Positions 1 to 10,707 of a DNA stretch of 64,000 nucleotides are shown here, piece by piece. Source of the stretch: Flavobacterium saccharophilum (GTDB lineage Bacteria > Bacteroidota > Bacteroidia > Flavobacteriales > Flavobacteriaceae); the NCBI RefSeq assembly GCF_900142735.1, contig NZ_FRBY01000001.1, positions 744,001 through 808,000 of the forward strand, in the 5' to 3' direction. Positions within the stretch are counted from its first letter, which is position 1. Every line of letters starts with the position of its first letter. The translations under genes were made by a program, and so were the position numbers. A model generated the notes under the pieces. It did no database searches and had not been told where the DNA came from. It saw only the letters and a list, made by a program, of their open reading frames with translations.

Positions 1-571
1 TTTTAAAATCGCCATAACTCCCTAACTGATTTATGTAAACTGGTTCATAACCGGTAGATTTTCCCTCTATTTTTTTCGGAGCCCCCCAAAAACTATTATC
101 AGATGTGTCATTATCTACAAAAGAAAATATAGTTTTACTATTGTCAAGAACACAAGATGACTGGATGTCTAAATTTCCCAGAGCGGTTAATTTACTCCAG
201 CCTTTTGTCATGATAAAAAAGCTGATAATATTACTGCTTACTTTTTCTATCTGTAATTTTAAAGTGTTCGACCCTCCTTTTAATACATCAGTAATGGGTA
301 GTATAATTTTAGTATTTGAAATCTCTTTTGGAGTTATTTCGATTTCATTTATAAAAACTTTGGTTGGGTAATCTTTGTTAACAAAATTAGTTCCTGTGAT
401 TTCCAGGTTTTCTCCAGTAACAAGAAGCTCAGGAGAAATAGCTGAAATTGTAATTGGTGATGGAACTGTTATTACTGGCGGCGTATTATTATTGCCAGAT
501 TCATCGCTTGAACATGAAACAATCAGTCCCCCAACTAAGAAAGTCGTTATCAGAAGTAATTTTTTTGTCAT
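1..571 (-). CDS. IPT/TIG-domain lipoprotein, C-terminal part cut by window edge
   Basis: Reading the minus strand from an ATG at 571 gives an open frame to the window edge (190 codons), so the gene continues outside the window. The N-terminus is a lipoprotein signal peptide ending LIVSC, with the lipidated cysteine at residue 20, followed by a Ser/Asp/Asn-rich linker. Residues about 39-110 look like one IPT/TIG immunoglobulin-like domain (ISPELLVTGENLEITGTNF, then FINEIEIT). The rest matches nothing I recognise. Such proteins in Bacteroidota are often surface glycan-binding proteins next to polysaccharide loci. Here it lies just downstream of the T9SS amylase but is separated from it by a strong terminator, so a link to starch use is only an inference. 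Confidence 0.75.
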   Translation of the reverse strand, partial: MTKKLLLITTFLVGGLIVSCSSDESGNNNTPPVITVPSPITISAISPELLVTGENLEITGTNFVNKDYPTKVFINEIEITPKEISNTKIILPITDVLKGGSNTLKLQIEKVSSNIISFFIMTKGWSKLTALGNLDIQSSCVLDNSKTIFSFVDNDTSDNSFWGAPKKIEGKSTGYEPVYINQLGSYGDFK

Positions 572-661
572 TATTTTTTGGATTAGTTTTCTGACGTAAA
601 TAACTGTATTTAGGAATTTAAATCAAAATTTTTATCAGAATAATATTAAAGATTTAAAAAT

Positions 662-694
662 AAAAAATGCCGGATGAAATTTTCATCCGGCATT
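662..694 (-). terminator. Rho-independent terminator after the T9SS amylase
   Basis: A perfect stem (ATGCCGGATGAAA pairing with TTTCATCCGGCAT) lies 20-50 bases past the amylase stop codon. On the minus strand it is followed by six T. It separates the amylase transcript from the lipoprotein gene at 571. Confidence 0.85.
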
Positions 695-715
695 TACTTT
701 TTCAATTAAAATCTA

Positions 716-3700
716 TTATTTGACAATCAGTTTCTTCGTCACATTAAATTCATTCGAATTAATATTTACGATATAAATTCCAGAAGCTAAATGATGATTA
801 ATTTGCCCTGAAGTTGAAAGTCTGTCTGTTAAAACCGTTCTTCCATTCATGTCTGAAACCGTGATCAAAGCCACATCTCCAGTTTGTAATTCAGGCATTA
901 ATACATGAAATTCACTGTCAGTTGCCGGATTCGGATAAATTCCGATTACAGCTTCAGTCGCTGAAACATCATCAATTTTTAAAACCGATTTTCCTGTTCC
1001 AACTGTTGTTGGTTCCAATTGCCATTGTGCACTGTACCAACCATCCTGAGAATTTCCGTATTGTGCAGAACCCGTTTGGTTTTCAACATGAATAATGTTT
1101 CCAGACTGCCATCTGTTTCTCAATCTTGTCCATGTTCCATCAATATAATCGCTTGACCATTGGGCACTCCAAAAAGTGGTATCCGTAATATTACATTGAA
1201 CACTGCCCGTTTGTCCTTCGATATTGATTAATTCACCTGTTGCTACATTTTTCAGTACAAAATAAGTGGCATCAATTGCGATTTTTTGCCATTTGTAACT
1301 GTTGCCTGAAATAGTAGTGCCGTAACCAACATTCGCACCGGCATCAGATAAATAAGCGCCAGTCCATCTGTTTTTAATAGTGTAATAATTTCCTGTTGCA
1401 GTTGAAACTGTTAAAGCGCAAGTACTTGTTTTACTTCCGTCAACAGTTGTAACTGTAATTGTTGAAGTTCCATTAGCTACAGCTGTAATTAAGCCTGAAG
1501 CATTTACTGTTGCTACAGCTGTATTGCTTGAACTGTATGTAACGTTTTTGTTTGTTGCATTAGCGGGAAGAATTGTTGGTGTCAATTGTTGCGTTCCGCC
1601 AACAGCCAATGAAGCAGAAGTTGGACTCAAACTTACACTTGTTACCGCAACATTTGTTGCGTTCACCGTTACCACACAAGTCGCTGTTTTTGCTCCATCC
1701 TGAGTGGTTACAGTAATAGTTGCAGAACCTGCTGCAATTGCAGTTATTAATCCGGTTGCGTTTACAGTTGCTATAGCCGTATTGCCTGAACTATAGGTAA
1801 CCGTTTTGTTCGTTGCTGTTGCAGGCGCAACTGTTGGCGTTAGTTGTTGTGTTGCACCAACCAATAAAGTGGCTGTCGTTGGCGATAATGTAACTCCCGT
1901 CACCGCAACAACAGTTCCCGGATTCGAATCGTACCAGGTATTGTTCATGTACCAGCCTGTTTTGTTTCGGCTTAAATCAGCAGTTTGGTTGGTTCCGTCA
2001 TTGAAAATTAAATTCGTTGAAGTTACATTGGTGAACGTATAACTGTACCATCCATTTCCGGCATCGGTCATATTAACTCCCGGCCAGGTTGCATTTGCTA
2101 AAACTCCTGTAGGCAACGCACTCCAGTAATAAATTTTGATTCCAGTTCCCCAATTGGATGGTTTATAGAAATAAACCGTGAAATTACTATTTGGATTTAC
2201 TGTAATTGTAGCAATTGCGGTTTTATTTCCGTCTTGCGTTGTAGTGGTAACATTTGCTGTTCCTGCCGAAATTGCTGTTACAAGTCCGCTAGAATTTACA
2301 GTTGCAATAGCCGTGTTACTTGAGCTATAAGTTATGTTTTTATTAGTGGCATTTGCTGGTAAAACGGTTGCCGTAAGTTGTTGTGTATTTCCTGCATATA
2401 AACTTGCAGTAGTTGGTGTAACACTTACAGAAGCCACTGGAATTGCTGCAACAGTAACTGCCGAAGTTGCTGTTTTGTTGCCATCAACAGTTGTAGCTGT
2501 GATTGTAGTTGTTCCTGCTGCTACAGCGGTTACTAACCCGTAAGCGCTAACGGTTGCGACAGAAGTATTGCTTGACGTCCAGTTTATATTTTGATTTGTT
2601 GCATTCGCCGGAGCGATCGTTGCACTTAATTGTTGCGTAGAACCTAAACCAACAGTTACTGTCGATGGACTAACAGAAACGCCTGTCACTGCAACAACCG
2701 GCGTATTGGTATTCGTTAAAACCAAATATTCATAAGCCGCAAAGGATCTTGTAGCACCCGCTGTTAAAGTTACAGAAGCATTATTGTTGTATGGATTTAC
2801 ATAAGTTCCCGCCAAAGAAGCGGGAATAACATATGATTTAGAAGCGTTTCGTAGATTCGACATTACGATTACTTTTTCAGTACCTAATGTTTTGGTAAAA
2901 ATACTGATATCATCATTGGCATACATCGTTAAATCACCACGTCGAATGGCAGCACTCGAAGTTCTGAAATTTAAAATCTTAGCAAAATCGGCAGCGGCAG
3001 TTGGATTTTGAGACCAGTTGAATTTAAAACTTTGCCAAGGCCAGTCTGTTTTTGGTTCGTAGTCAATTTCCTGTCCGCTCATTAAAAAAGGAACACCTTT
3101 CATATAAGCTGAAACTAAGAAATTAGCAACAATTCCGTTGTGATTGTTGAAGATTACAAACGGTCTTTGAACTCCATTATCATTTGTGTAGGTATCATGA
3201 TTTCCAGTATAACGAACGGCTTGATTAGAACCCGTTGCATTGGCATATTCATAATCATTGATCGTTTGCAAACGTGTAGAAACCGGACCACCGGCAGCCA
3301 CATCTTTTAAGGCATTCCAAAACCATCTGTCACCAAAATTCATGTCAAAACCTGCAGTGAAATTGGCTTGTCTGTCTCCTTCGGCTAACATTAATAATTT
3401 ATGAGAAGAAATTCCACGTATGTTTCCGATAACTTCTGACCAGAAATCTAATGGAGGATTATTCGCATAATCGCAACGGTATCCGTCAACGTTTGCCGCT
3501 AAAATCCAATAACGCATAGCGTCTTTTATCGCATTTCTTGTAGCTGAACTATTAAGATCAAGAGCTGCAATATCGGAGAAGTTTCCTAATTGCTGAATGG
3601 TTGTACCGCTTCTCAAATAATACTCAGGATGCGTGGTTGTCCAGGCATTGTCCCAAGAAGTTCCGTTGATGGCGATATCTAAAATAACAGCCATTCCGCG

Positions 3701-4084
3701 GCTGTGGGCACCATCAACTAAAGTTCTTAAATCGCTCAAAGAGCCGTATTCTGATCCAACAGCTTTAAAATCTTTAATACAATAAGGAGAAGGCGAGCTT
3801 CGAGAGTCAGTACCGTGTGGGTAAATGGGCATTAAATAAATGACATTGGTACCGAGTGCTTTTATATTATCTAAACGGGCGGTTACTCCGACTAAATTTC
3901 CGTTGGCACTAAACGGACGAATATGTACCTGATACATGTTTACATCTCGCGTATCGGGAACGCCGGCAAATGGCGTACCGTACTGAGGCGGATCTTGTGC
4001 ATAAACGGAACTTGCAAATAATATCAGAAAACAAATCAATGTTTTCGTGAAATGAAATAATCTAGTGGTAATTTTGATTTTCAT
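716..4084 (-). CDS. Multimodular T9SS-secreted alpha-amylase (GH13, BIG2, CBM26, ricin-like)
   Basis: Secreted endo-acting alpha-glucan hydrolase. An open frame reaches 4114, but the ATG at 4084 (MKIKITTRLF) gives a normal signal peptide ending SVYAQ and is preferred (1122 aa). Residues about 35-460 form a GH13 barrel with nucleophile D205 (GYRCDYA), acid/base E235 (LAEGD) and D297 (GNHD). Then come two bacterial Ig-like BIG2 domains (about 465-630), a CBM26-like starch-binding module (about 633-723), two more BIG2 domains (about 727-893), a beta-trefoil/ricin-like region (about 898-1023) and a C-terminal T9SS type A sorting domain (YPNPA, ending KKLIVK). Its catalytic domain is paralogous to the GH13 lipoprotein at 6546. 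It is last in the starch locus, behind a palindromic hairpin, and so may be expressed at a different level from SusCD. Amylase is well supported; exact glucan preference is not visible. Confidence 0.93.
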   Translation of the reverse strand: MKIKITTRLFHFTKTLICFLILFASSVYAQDPPQYGTPFAGVPDTRDVNMYQVHIRPFSANGNLVGVTARLDNIKALGTNVIYLMPIYPHGTDSRSSPSPYCIKDFKAVGSEYGSLSDLRTLVDGAHSRGMAVILDIAINGTSWDNAWTTTHPEYYLRSGTTIQQLGNFSDIAALDLNSSATRNAIKDAMRYWILAANVDGYRCDYANNPPLDFWSEVIGNIRGISSHKLLMLAEGDRQANFTAGFDMNFGDRWFWNALKDVAAGGPVSTRLQTINDYEYANATGSNQAVRYTGNHDTYTNDNGVQRPFVIFNNHNGIVANFLVSAYMKGVPFLMSGQEIDYEPKTDWPWQSFKFNWSQNPTAAADFAKILNFRTSSAAIRRGDLTMYANDDISIFTKTLGTEKVIVMSNLRNASKSYVIPASLAGTYVNPYNNNASVTLTAGATRSFAAYEYLVLTNTNTPVVAVTGVSVSPSTVTVGLGSTQQLSATIAPANATNQNINWTSSNTSVATVSAYGLVTAVAAGTTTITATTVDGNKTATSAVTVAAIPVASVSVTPTTASLYAGNTQQLTATVLPANATNKNITYSSSNTAIATVNSSGLVTAISAGTANVTTTTQDGNKTAIATITVNPNSNFTVYFYKPSNWGTGIKIYYWSALPTGVLANATWPGVNMTDAGNGWYSYTFTNVTSTNLIFNDGTNQTADLSRNKTGWYMNNTWYDSNPGTVVAVTGVTLSPTTATLLVGATQQLTPTVAPATATNKTVTYSSGNTAIATVNATGLITAIAAGSATITVTTQDGAKTATCVVTVNATNVAVTSVSLSPTSASLAVGGTQQLTPTILPANATNKNVTYSSSNTAVATVNASGLITAVANGTSTITVTTVDGSKTSTCALTVSTATGNYYTIKNRWTGAYLSDAGANVGYGTTISGNSYKWQKIAIDATYFVLKNVATGELINIEGQTGSVQCNITDTTFWSAQWSSDYIDGTWTRLRNRWQSGNIIHVENQTGSAQYGNSQDGWYSAQWQLEPTTVGTGKSVLKIDDVSATEAVIGIYPNPATDSEFHVLMPELQTGDVALITVSDMNGRTVLTDRLSTSGQINHHLASGIYIVNINSNEFNVTKKLIVK

Positions 4085-4232
4085 AATTTCGGTTTTTTGC
4101 ATGCTTGTCAGCATCTTTAACTAAAATTCATTCTCACTCGCATTGGTTTTTAAATTCGACAAACATTTTGTGGTTAATAGTTTTCAAGTTTTTTGTTTTT
4201 AATATGCCCAAAAATGGACAATAGTTTTTTTT

Positions 4233-4294
4233 CGCCACGAATTCACGAATTTTTTTTAATCTTATATAAATTAATAATTCGTGAATTCGTGGCG
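4233..4294. repeat. Palindromic intergenic repeat (19-bp arms)
   Basis: Perfect 19-base inverted arms (CGCCACGAATTCACGAATT and its complement) with a 24-base loop lie between the GH97 gene and the T9SS amylase. This resembles dispersed palindromic repeats of Flavobacterium intergenic spaces. In RNA it would form a strong hairpin, possibly a partial terminator or a block to 3' decay. Confidence 0.8.
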
Positions 4295-4327
4295 GAAAAA
4301 TTAGTTACAAGGAGATTTTGTAACGAT

Positions 4328-6526
<2,199 letters not shown>

Positions 6527-6545
6527 CTAATTTTATTAGATGCTT

Positions 6546-7946
6546 TTATTGTTTTTTTAGGATTAAATATTGATAAGCTTCCAATTTAATTTGATTCGTT
6601 ATTGCAACTGATTCGCCTGTTAGTGCGTTTTTCCAGGTAGTGTCAGCAATTCCTGTTGCAGCGCCATAGGTTACCGCACTGTTGCGCAAATTCACCACAA
6701 CTAAAACTTTTTCGGTATCAGTTTGCATTATAAAAGCGCTCACATCAGTATTACTATATCCTGTTAATTTTCCTTTTCTTAAGGCATCACTAGTATTTCT
6801 AAAAGCAATTAATTTTTTGTATTCTTTTAGCATTGCGTAATCTGCCGTTGACCAATCGATTGGTGTACGATCGAAATAATCAATTCTTTTATTGTAACCT
6901 ACTTCCTGACCGTTATAAATCATTGGAATTGAGTTCATAGAAAAAGCGACTACAAAAGCTGCAAGTGATCCTTTTTTGCCACCAAATAATTCTAGCGGAG
7001 TACCATCAGACAAATTCACATCGTGATTGCTTGTATAGCGAACAATTCTTCCAGTTGAAGTGGTTCCATATTCTTTTGTATTTTGTGACTGCAAATTTGA
7101 GGCAGGTTGCCCATTGGCAACTACTTTTTTTAATGAATCATAAAAACCAAAACCGAAATTATAATCAAATCCAGCTGTAAAATTGTCGGCACGGGTACCT
7201 TCTGCCATCATCAGTAAATTTTGATTCTTGATCTTTCTAACAGTAGAAATTGCCTGTGTCCAAAAAGCCGTTGGTACAAAATCGGCATAATCACATCTAA
7301 AACCATCAATGTTCGCATTGTAAACCCAATAGGACATTGCATCAATCATTGCAGTTTTCATTTGAGTATTAGTAAAATTTAATTGCGCAACATCGTTATA
7401 ATTTGTTCCGGGAGGAATAATAATATTTCCGCTTGCATCTTTTTGATACCAGTCTGAGTGCTCTGTAATCCATTTGTTATCCCAGGAAGTATGATTGGCA
7501 ACCCAGTCTAAAATAACAGCCATATTGCGTTTATGAGATTCATTTACTAATGAACGAAGATCTTCTAAAGTTCCAAAATCAGTGTTAACGGCTTTATAAT
7601 CTTTAACAGAATAAGGAGAACCTAATTTCCCTGATTTTTTTACTTGTCCAACAGGATAAATAGGCATTAAATACACCACATTTGCCCCTAATTTTTTTAT
7701 TGAATCTAATTTTTTCTCAACGCCTTTTAATGTTCCTTCGCTACTAAAAGCGCGAATATTTACCTGATAAATAATGGCATCGGTGCTTTTAGGCATATTA
7801 GCAAATGGTTCGCCGTATTGCTGATAAACTGGATCCGGATTTGGATTGGGTTTTGGATCCGGATTCTGATTATCCTCAGAAGAACTACAGGATATAAATG
7901 CCAGAGCTAGCAATAGTAAAAAAACGATGTTGGTATTCGACTTCAT
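6546..7946 (-). CDS. GH13 alpha-amylase lipoprotein (SusG-like role)
   Basis: Alpha-amylase that probably sits on the outer membrane and cuts starch at the cell surface. The 466-aa protein has a lipoprotein signal peptide (LAFISC, C20) followed by SSSED and an Asn/Pro-rich linker that could act as a surface spacer. The catalytic barrel begins at about residue 43. Expected active-site residues are D219 (GFRCDYAD), E249 (MMAEGT) and D309 (SNHDV). It lacks the carbohydrate-binding modules and sorting domain of its larger paralogue at 716-4084. It lies after SusE, with a 28-base hairpin in the gap, and before GH97. It is shorter than canonical SusG, so SusG describes a role, not orthology. Confidence 0.92.
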   Translation of the reverse strand: MKSNTNIVFLLLLALAFISCSSSEDNQNPDPKPNPNPDPVYQQYGEPFANMPKSTDAIIYQVNIRAFSSEGTLKGVEKKLDSIKKLGANVVYLMPIYPVGQVKKSGKLGSPYSVKDYKAVNTDFGTLEDLRSLVNESHKRNMAVILDWVANHTSWDNKWITEHSDWYQKDASGNIIIPPGTNYNDVAQLNFTNTQMKTAMIDAMSYWVYNANIDGFRCDYADFVPTAFWTQAISTVRKIKNQNLLMMAEGTRADNFTAGFDYNFGFGFYDSLKKVVANGQPASNLQSQNTKEYGTTSTGRIVRYTSNHDVNLSDGTPLELFGGKKGSLAAFVVAFSMNSIPMIYNGQEVGYNKRIDYFDRTPIDWSTADYAMLKEYKKLIAFRNTSDALRKGKLTGYSNTDVSAFIMQTDTEKVLVVVNLRNSAVTYGAATGIADTTWKNALTGESVAITNQIKLEAYQYLILKKQ

Positions 7947-8011
7947 AATTCAGGAATTTAAATTTTTTATAAGGCTGAGCTGTAATTATTGATTTTAAAG
8001 TTTGATAGATA

Positions 8012-8039
8012 ACCTGCCTTTCGCTCAAAAAAGGCAGGT
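8012..8039 (-). other. Intercistronic hairpin between susE and GH13 gene
   Basis: A 10-base perfect stem (ACCTGCCTTT/AAAGGCAGGT) with an 8-base loop lies downstream of susE. No T-run follows it on the minus strand, so it is unlikely to be a full terminator. It could stabilise the upstream susCDE mRNA or weaken read-through. Confidence 0.6.
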
Positions 8040-8078
8040 ATCACTCAAACTAATCTAGCTTATATTTAATATGTTAGA

Positions 8079-9191
8079 TTATTTTTTAACTATAGTGCAA
8101 GTTGCCGTTGCGGGATAACCTTTAGAATCCGGATCGGTTTCATCTATTGTAAAAGTTACTTCGTAACTTCCAGCTTCAGTAATGGTATATGCACCTCCAT
8201 TATCTTTATCGATGATATTAGTTTCTGGATTTGCTGGTCCGTAATTAACAGCCCAATCATCATTCAGTCTAATTTTTACTGCACCTGGTAATAAATTAGC
8301 TGTTATTTTCCATGATTTTGTTTTATGATCATAAGACATTGGTACTGAGTGGTTCCATCCGTAATTTGGATCACTGGCTGTTTGCTCCGCTGTTGCAGAT
8401 GCAGGTCCAACAATGCCCCATGCATAAGGAGTAGCAGACCATTTTAAAGTGTTTAAATTTACCTTAACCTGATAAGAACCAACGCCAGGAAATTCAAGAT
8501 TTTTGTCATTCATTTTCTCCAGATTACCTTCTCCGGGACCTGCTCCATAAAATTCAGTCCAGTTTCTGGCAGTATTTACTTTAAATATAGTTCCGTAACC
8601 TTGCTGTACAGTTGCGTACCCTAGGTAAATACCTTTTTCGATGGCGGTTAAAACAGAAGCTGTATTTACATCCCATTCTCCCTGATAAGCTCCAGGCATA
8701 TAGATTTCACCAAAAACAACTGCTTTTTCGTAAGTAGTAACTGTAAGGTCAATAGCATTAGAATATATACTTCTATCCATTACGGCTACAACTCTGGCAG
8801 ATATTGCACTAGCAACATCGGCTTTAAGACCTAAGTCTGTAGCAATTTTATTTAAGTCTCTTACGGTAAAAGATTTACTCAAAACGTCATTTCCAGCCTC
8901 GAAAGCTTTGGCATTTAGCCACGCATTTTTGCCTTTAGTGTTTACGGTTAAATCAAATTGAACCGTGTACAGAACGGGAGCTTCAACGGGGAAAACAACA
9001 GCCGGCCAAGAGATTGTTACGGCCTCATTGTCTGCATTGGCTTCTGTTAGTACAATTGTATTTACTGAAGAAGTAATTGGTGCCGGAAAACTAACAGATT
9101 GTAAAACTGTCAATGGCGAATCACTGTCACAAGAAGTAGCAAACATTACAATGGTGAGTAATGCTACTAATTTATTGATATATTTTTTCAT
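8079..9191 (-). CDS. susE: SusE-like outer-membrane starch-binding lipoprotein
   Basis: Non-catalytic surface lipoprotein expected to hold starch near the SusCD importer. The 370-aa sequence has a lipoprotein signal (FATSC, C21) followed by an acidic DSDS stretch, as is common in surface-exported Bacteroidota lipoproteins. An N-terminal SusE-type Ig fold follows (about 25-150, with VTISWPAV and YTVQFDL). Two later repeats have the SusE/F pattern of Trp/Tyr-rich sheets (YMPGAYQGEW near 165; AWGIVGPAS near 255, then WKITANLLPG and IRLNDDW). It starts 15 bases after SusD ends and ends before the hairpin at 8012. Family placement rests on these motifs and on gene order. Confidence 0.88.
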   Translation of the reverse strand: MKKYINKLVALLTIVMFATSCDSDSPLTVLQSVSFPAPITSSVNTIVLTEANADNEAVTISWPAVVFPVEAPVLYTVQFDLTVNTKGKNAWLNAKAFEAGNDVLSKSFTVRDLNKIATDLGLKADVASAISARVVAVMDRSIYSNAIDLTVTTYEKAVVFGEIYMPGAYQGEWDVNTASVLTAIEKGIYLGYATVQQGYGTIFKVNTARNWTEFYGAGPGEGNLEKMNDKNLEFPGVGSYQVKVNLNTLKWSATPYAWGIVGPASATAEQTASDPNYGWNHSVPMSYDHKTKSWKITANLLPGAVKIRLNDDWAVNYGPANPETNIIDKDNGGAYTITEAGSYEVTFTIDETDPDSKGYPATATCTIVKK

Positions 9192-9205
9192 AATGTGTAC
9201 TGTTT

Positions 9206-10699
9206 TTAGTAACCTGGATTTTGTTTAAGTCCTGGATTAGCATTTAAAGCTGAAGTTGGGATAGGGAATATTTTTCTATATTCAGGTGAAACACCTCTGA
9301 ATTGATTTGGTAATAAAAATTTATCAAAACGAATCATATCTTCTCTACGGTGTCCTTCCCAATTTAGTTCACGACCTCTTTCATCATAAATATCTTCAAG
9401 AGTTGGATTTCCCGTTAGACCAGAAATTCCTGCACGCGTTCTAATAGCATCTACAAATGGTTTAGCTGCTGCGGGATTACCCAAACGTACATTACATTCT
9501 GCCATCATTAAAACAAGATCGGCATATCTGTAAATAGGGAAATCATTAGATGCTCCACCGCCACCTCTTGGTACAACAGGATAAAATTTAATATTACGAA
9601 CTCCTTCTTGTGCACCAGCACCCGGGTCGTCTAATGAAGTTACATCCAGTGTATAATTAGCTCCTCCTGGTTGTTGTCCTACTAAAAATTGGTTTTTACG
9701 TACATCGCCATCTTGATATTTCAAATAAAATTCTTTAGGAACAATCGTCCCGTTCCATCCGTCATAACCAAATAAGGCTCGGCAATGTGCACCATACAAA
9801 CTACGTACGGTAAAGATGTTTCGCGAAACCACGTCGACAGTTGTATAAATTGATAAAATTGTTTCATCCTGAGGAAGTACATCGCCAAATAATTCGTAAT
9901 ATTTGCTTGATAAAGGATTGGCAAGATCTTCAGCACCTGAGTGTAGTGAAAAACCACCACCGTCGACAACGTTACAAGCTGCCAGACACTCAGCCCATTT
10001 TGGTGTTCCGGTAAGTACACCTGCATTCAAATATACTTTGGCAAGCAATGTGTATCCTGCCCATTTATTGAATCGGCCATATAATTCTCCTCCTTTACCT
10101 GTTGGCAGTAAATCAACATTCGCTTTTAATTCAGAAACTATGAAATCAAATACTACCTGACGACTCGCTTGTGGAATTTTATCTACAGTAATATTATTGT
10201 CTGTATAAAAAGGAACGTCGCCAAAATCATCAATCAATAAGTAGTAGAAAAAAGCTCTTAATACTTTTGCTTCAGCAATTTTTGAAGAATCTGCACCTGC
10301 TAACTCTAATTGATTAACAGCTAAATTGGCATTGAAAACAGATAAATACAACCAATTCCAGGTATTATTTATCATTGTATCTGTTGGCAACCAATCGTGT
10401 TTATAGGTGCGTGCAAAATCAGTACCCCAGTCACCTGTATTTCTGTGCGGAATAACTTGTTCATCGGCGCACATTGAATTCAAATCATACCAGCCTAAAT
10501 CGGCACCGGCATAACCTACACCATTCCAATTACCGCCTATCTGGGCATAAACACTTGCCAGAGCGATATCCGCTCCTTCTGGTGTTCCGTAAAATTCATC
10601 AGGCTGATATTTGTCATACACAGTTTCATCAACGTTAGTGCAGCCAACCAGAGCAAAGAAACAAATGCTTCCTGCTATCAATATATTTTTAATTTTCAT
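9206..10699 (-). CDS. susD: SusD/RagB-family starch-binding lipoprotein
   Basis: The lid and binding partner of the SusC channel. The 497-aa protein has a lipoprotein signal (ALVGC, C20), the TPR-rich SusD N-terminal region (PEGADIALASVYAQIGG, LRAFFYYLLIDDFGDVPF) and the C-terminal signature region (YRYADLVLMMAECNVRLG, IYDERGRELNWEGHRREDMI). It lies 8 bases downstream of susC and directly upstream of susE, giving the classical CDE order. The adjacent GH13 and GH97 enzymes make starch or maltooligosaccharide the likely ligand. Confidence 0.95.
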   Translation of the reverse strand: MKIKNILIAGSICFFALVGCTNVDETVYDKYQPDEFYGTPEGADIALASVYAQIGGNWNGVGYAGADLGWYDLNSMCADEQVIPHRNTGDWGTDFARTYKHDWLPTDTMINNTWNWLYLSVFNANLAVNQLELAGADSSKIAEAKVLRAFFYYLLIDDFGDVPFYTDNNITVDKIPQASRQVVFDFIVSELKANVDLLPTGKGGELYGRFNKWAGYTLLAKVYLNAGVLTGTPKWAECLAACNVVDGGGFSLHSGAEDLANPLSSKYYELFGDVLPQDETILSIYTTVDVVSRNIFTVRSLYGAHCRALFGYDGWNGTIVPKEFYLKYQDGDVRKNQFLVGQQPGGANYTLDVTSLDDPGAGAQEGVRNIKFYPVVPRGGGGASNDFPIYRYADLVLMMAECNVRLGNPAAAKPFVDAIRTRAGISGLTGNPTLEDIYDERGRELNWEGHRREDMIRFDKFLLPNQFRGVSPEYRKIFPIPTSALNANPGLKQNPGY

Positions 10700-10707
10700 T
10701 TCTTTTA

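Noticed and set aside
105..599. Two plus-strand open frames at the left edge
   Set aside because: They are shadows of the minus-strand IPT/TIG lipoprotein, which has a proper lipoprotein signal and uninterrupted frame to the edge.
1380..2700. Regularly recurring sequence that might suggest a CRISPR-like or tandem-repeat array
   Set aside because: The periodicity of about 240-270 bases is coding repeat from the BIG2 domains of the amylase; no short direct repeats with unique spacers.
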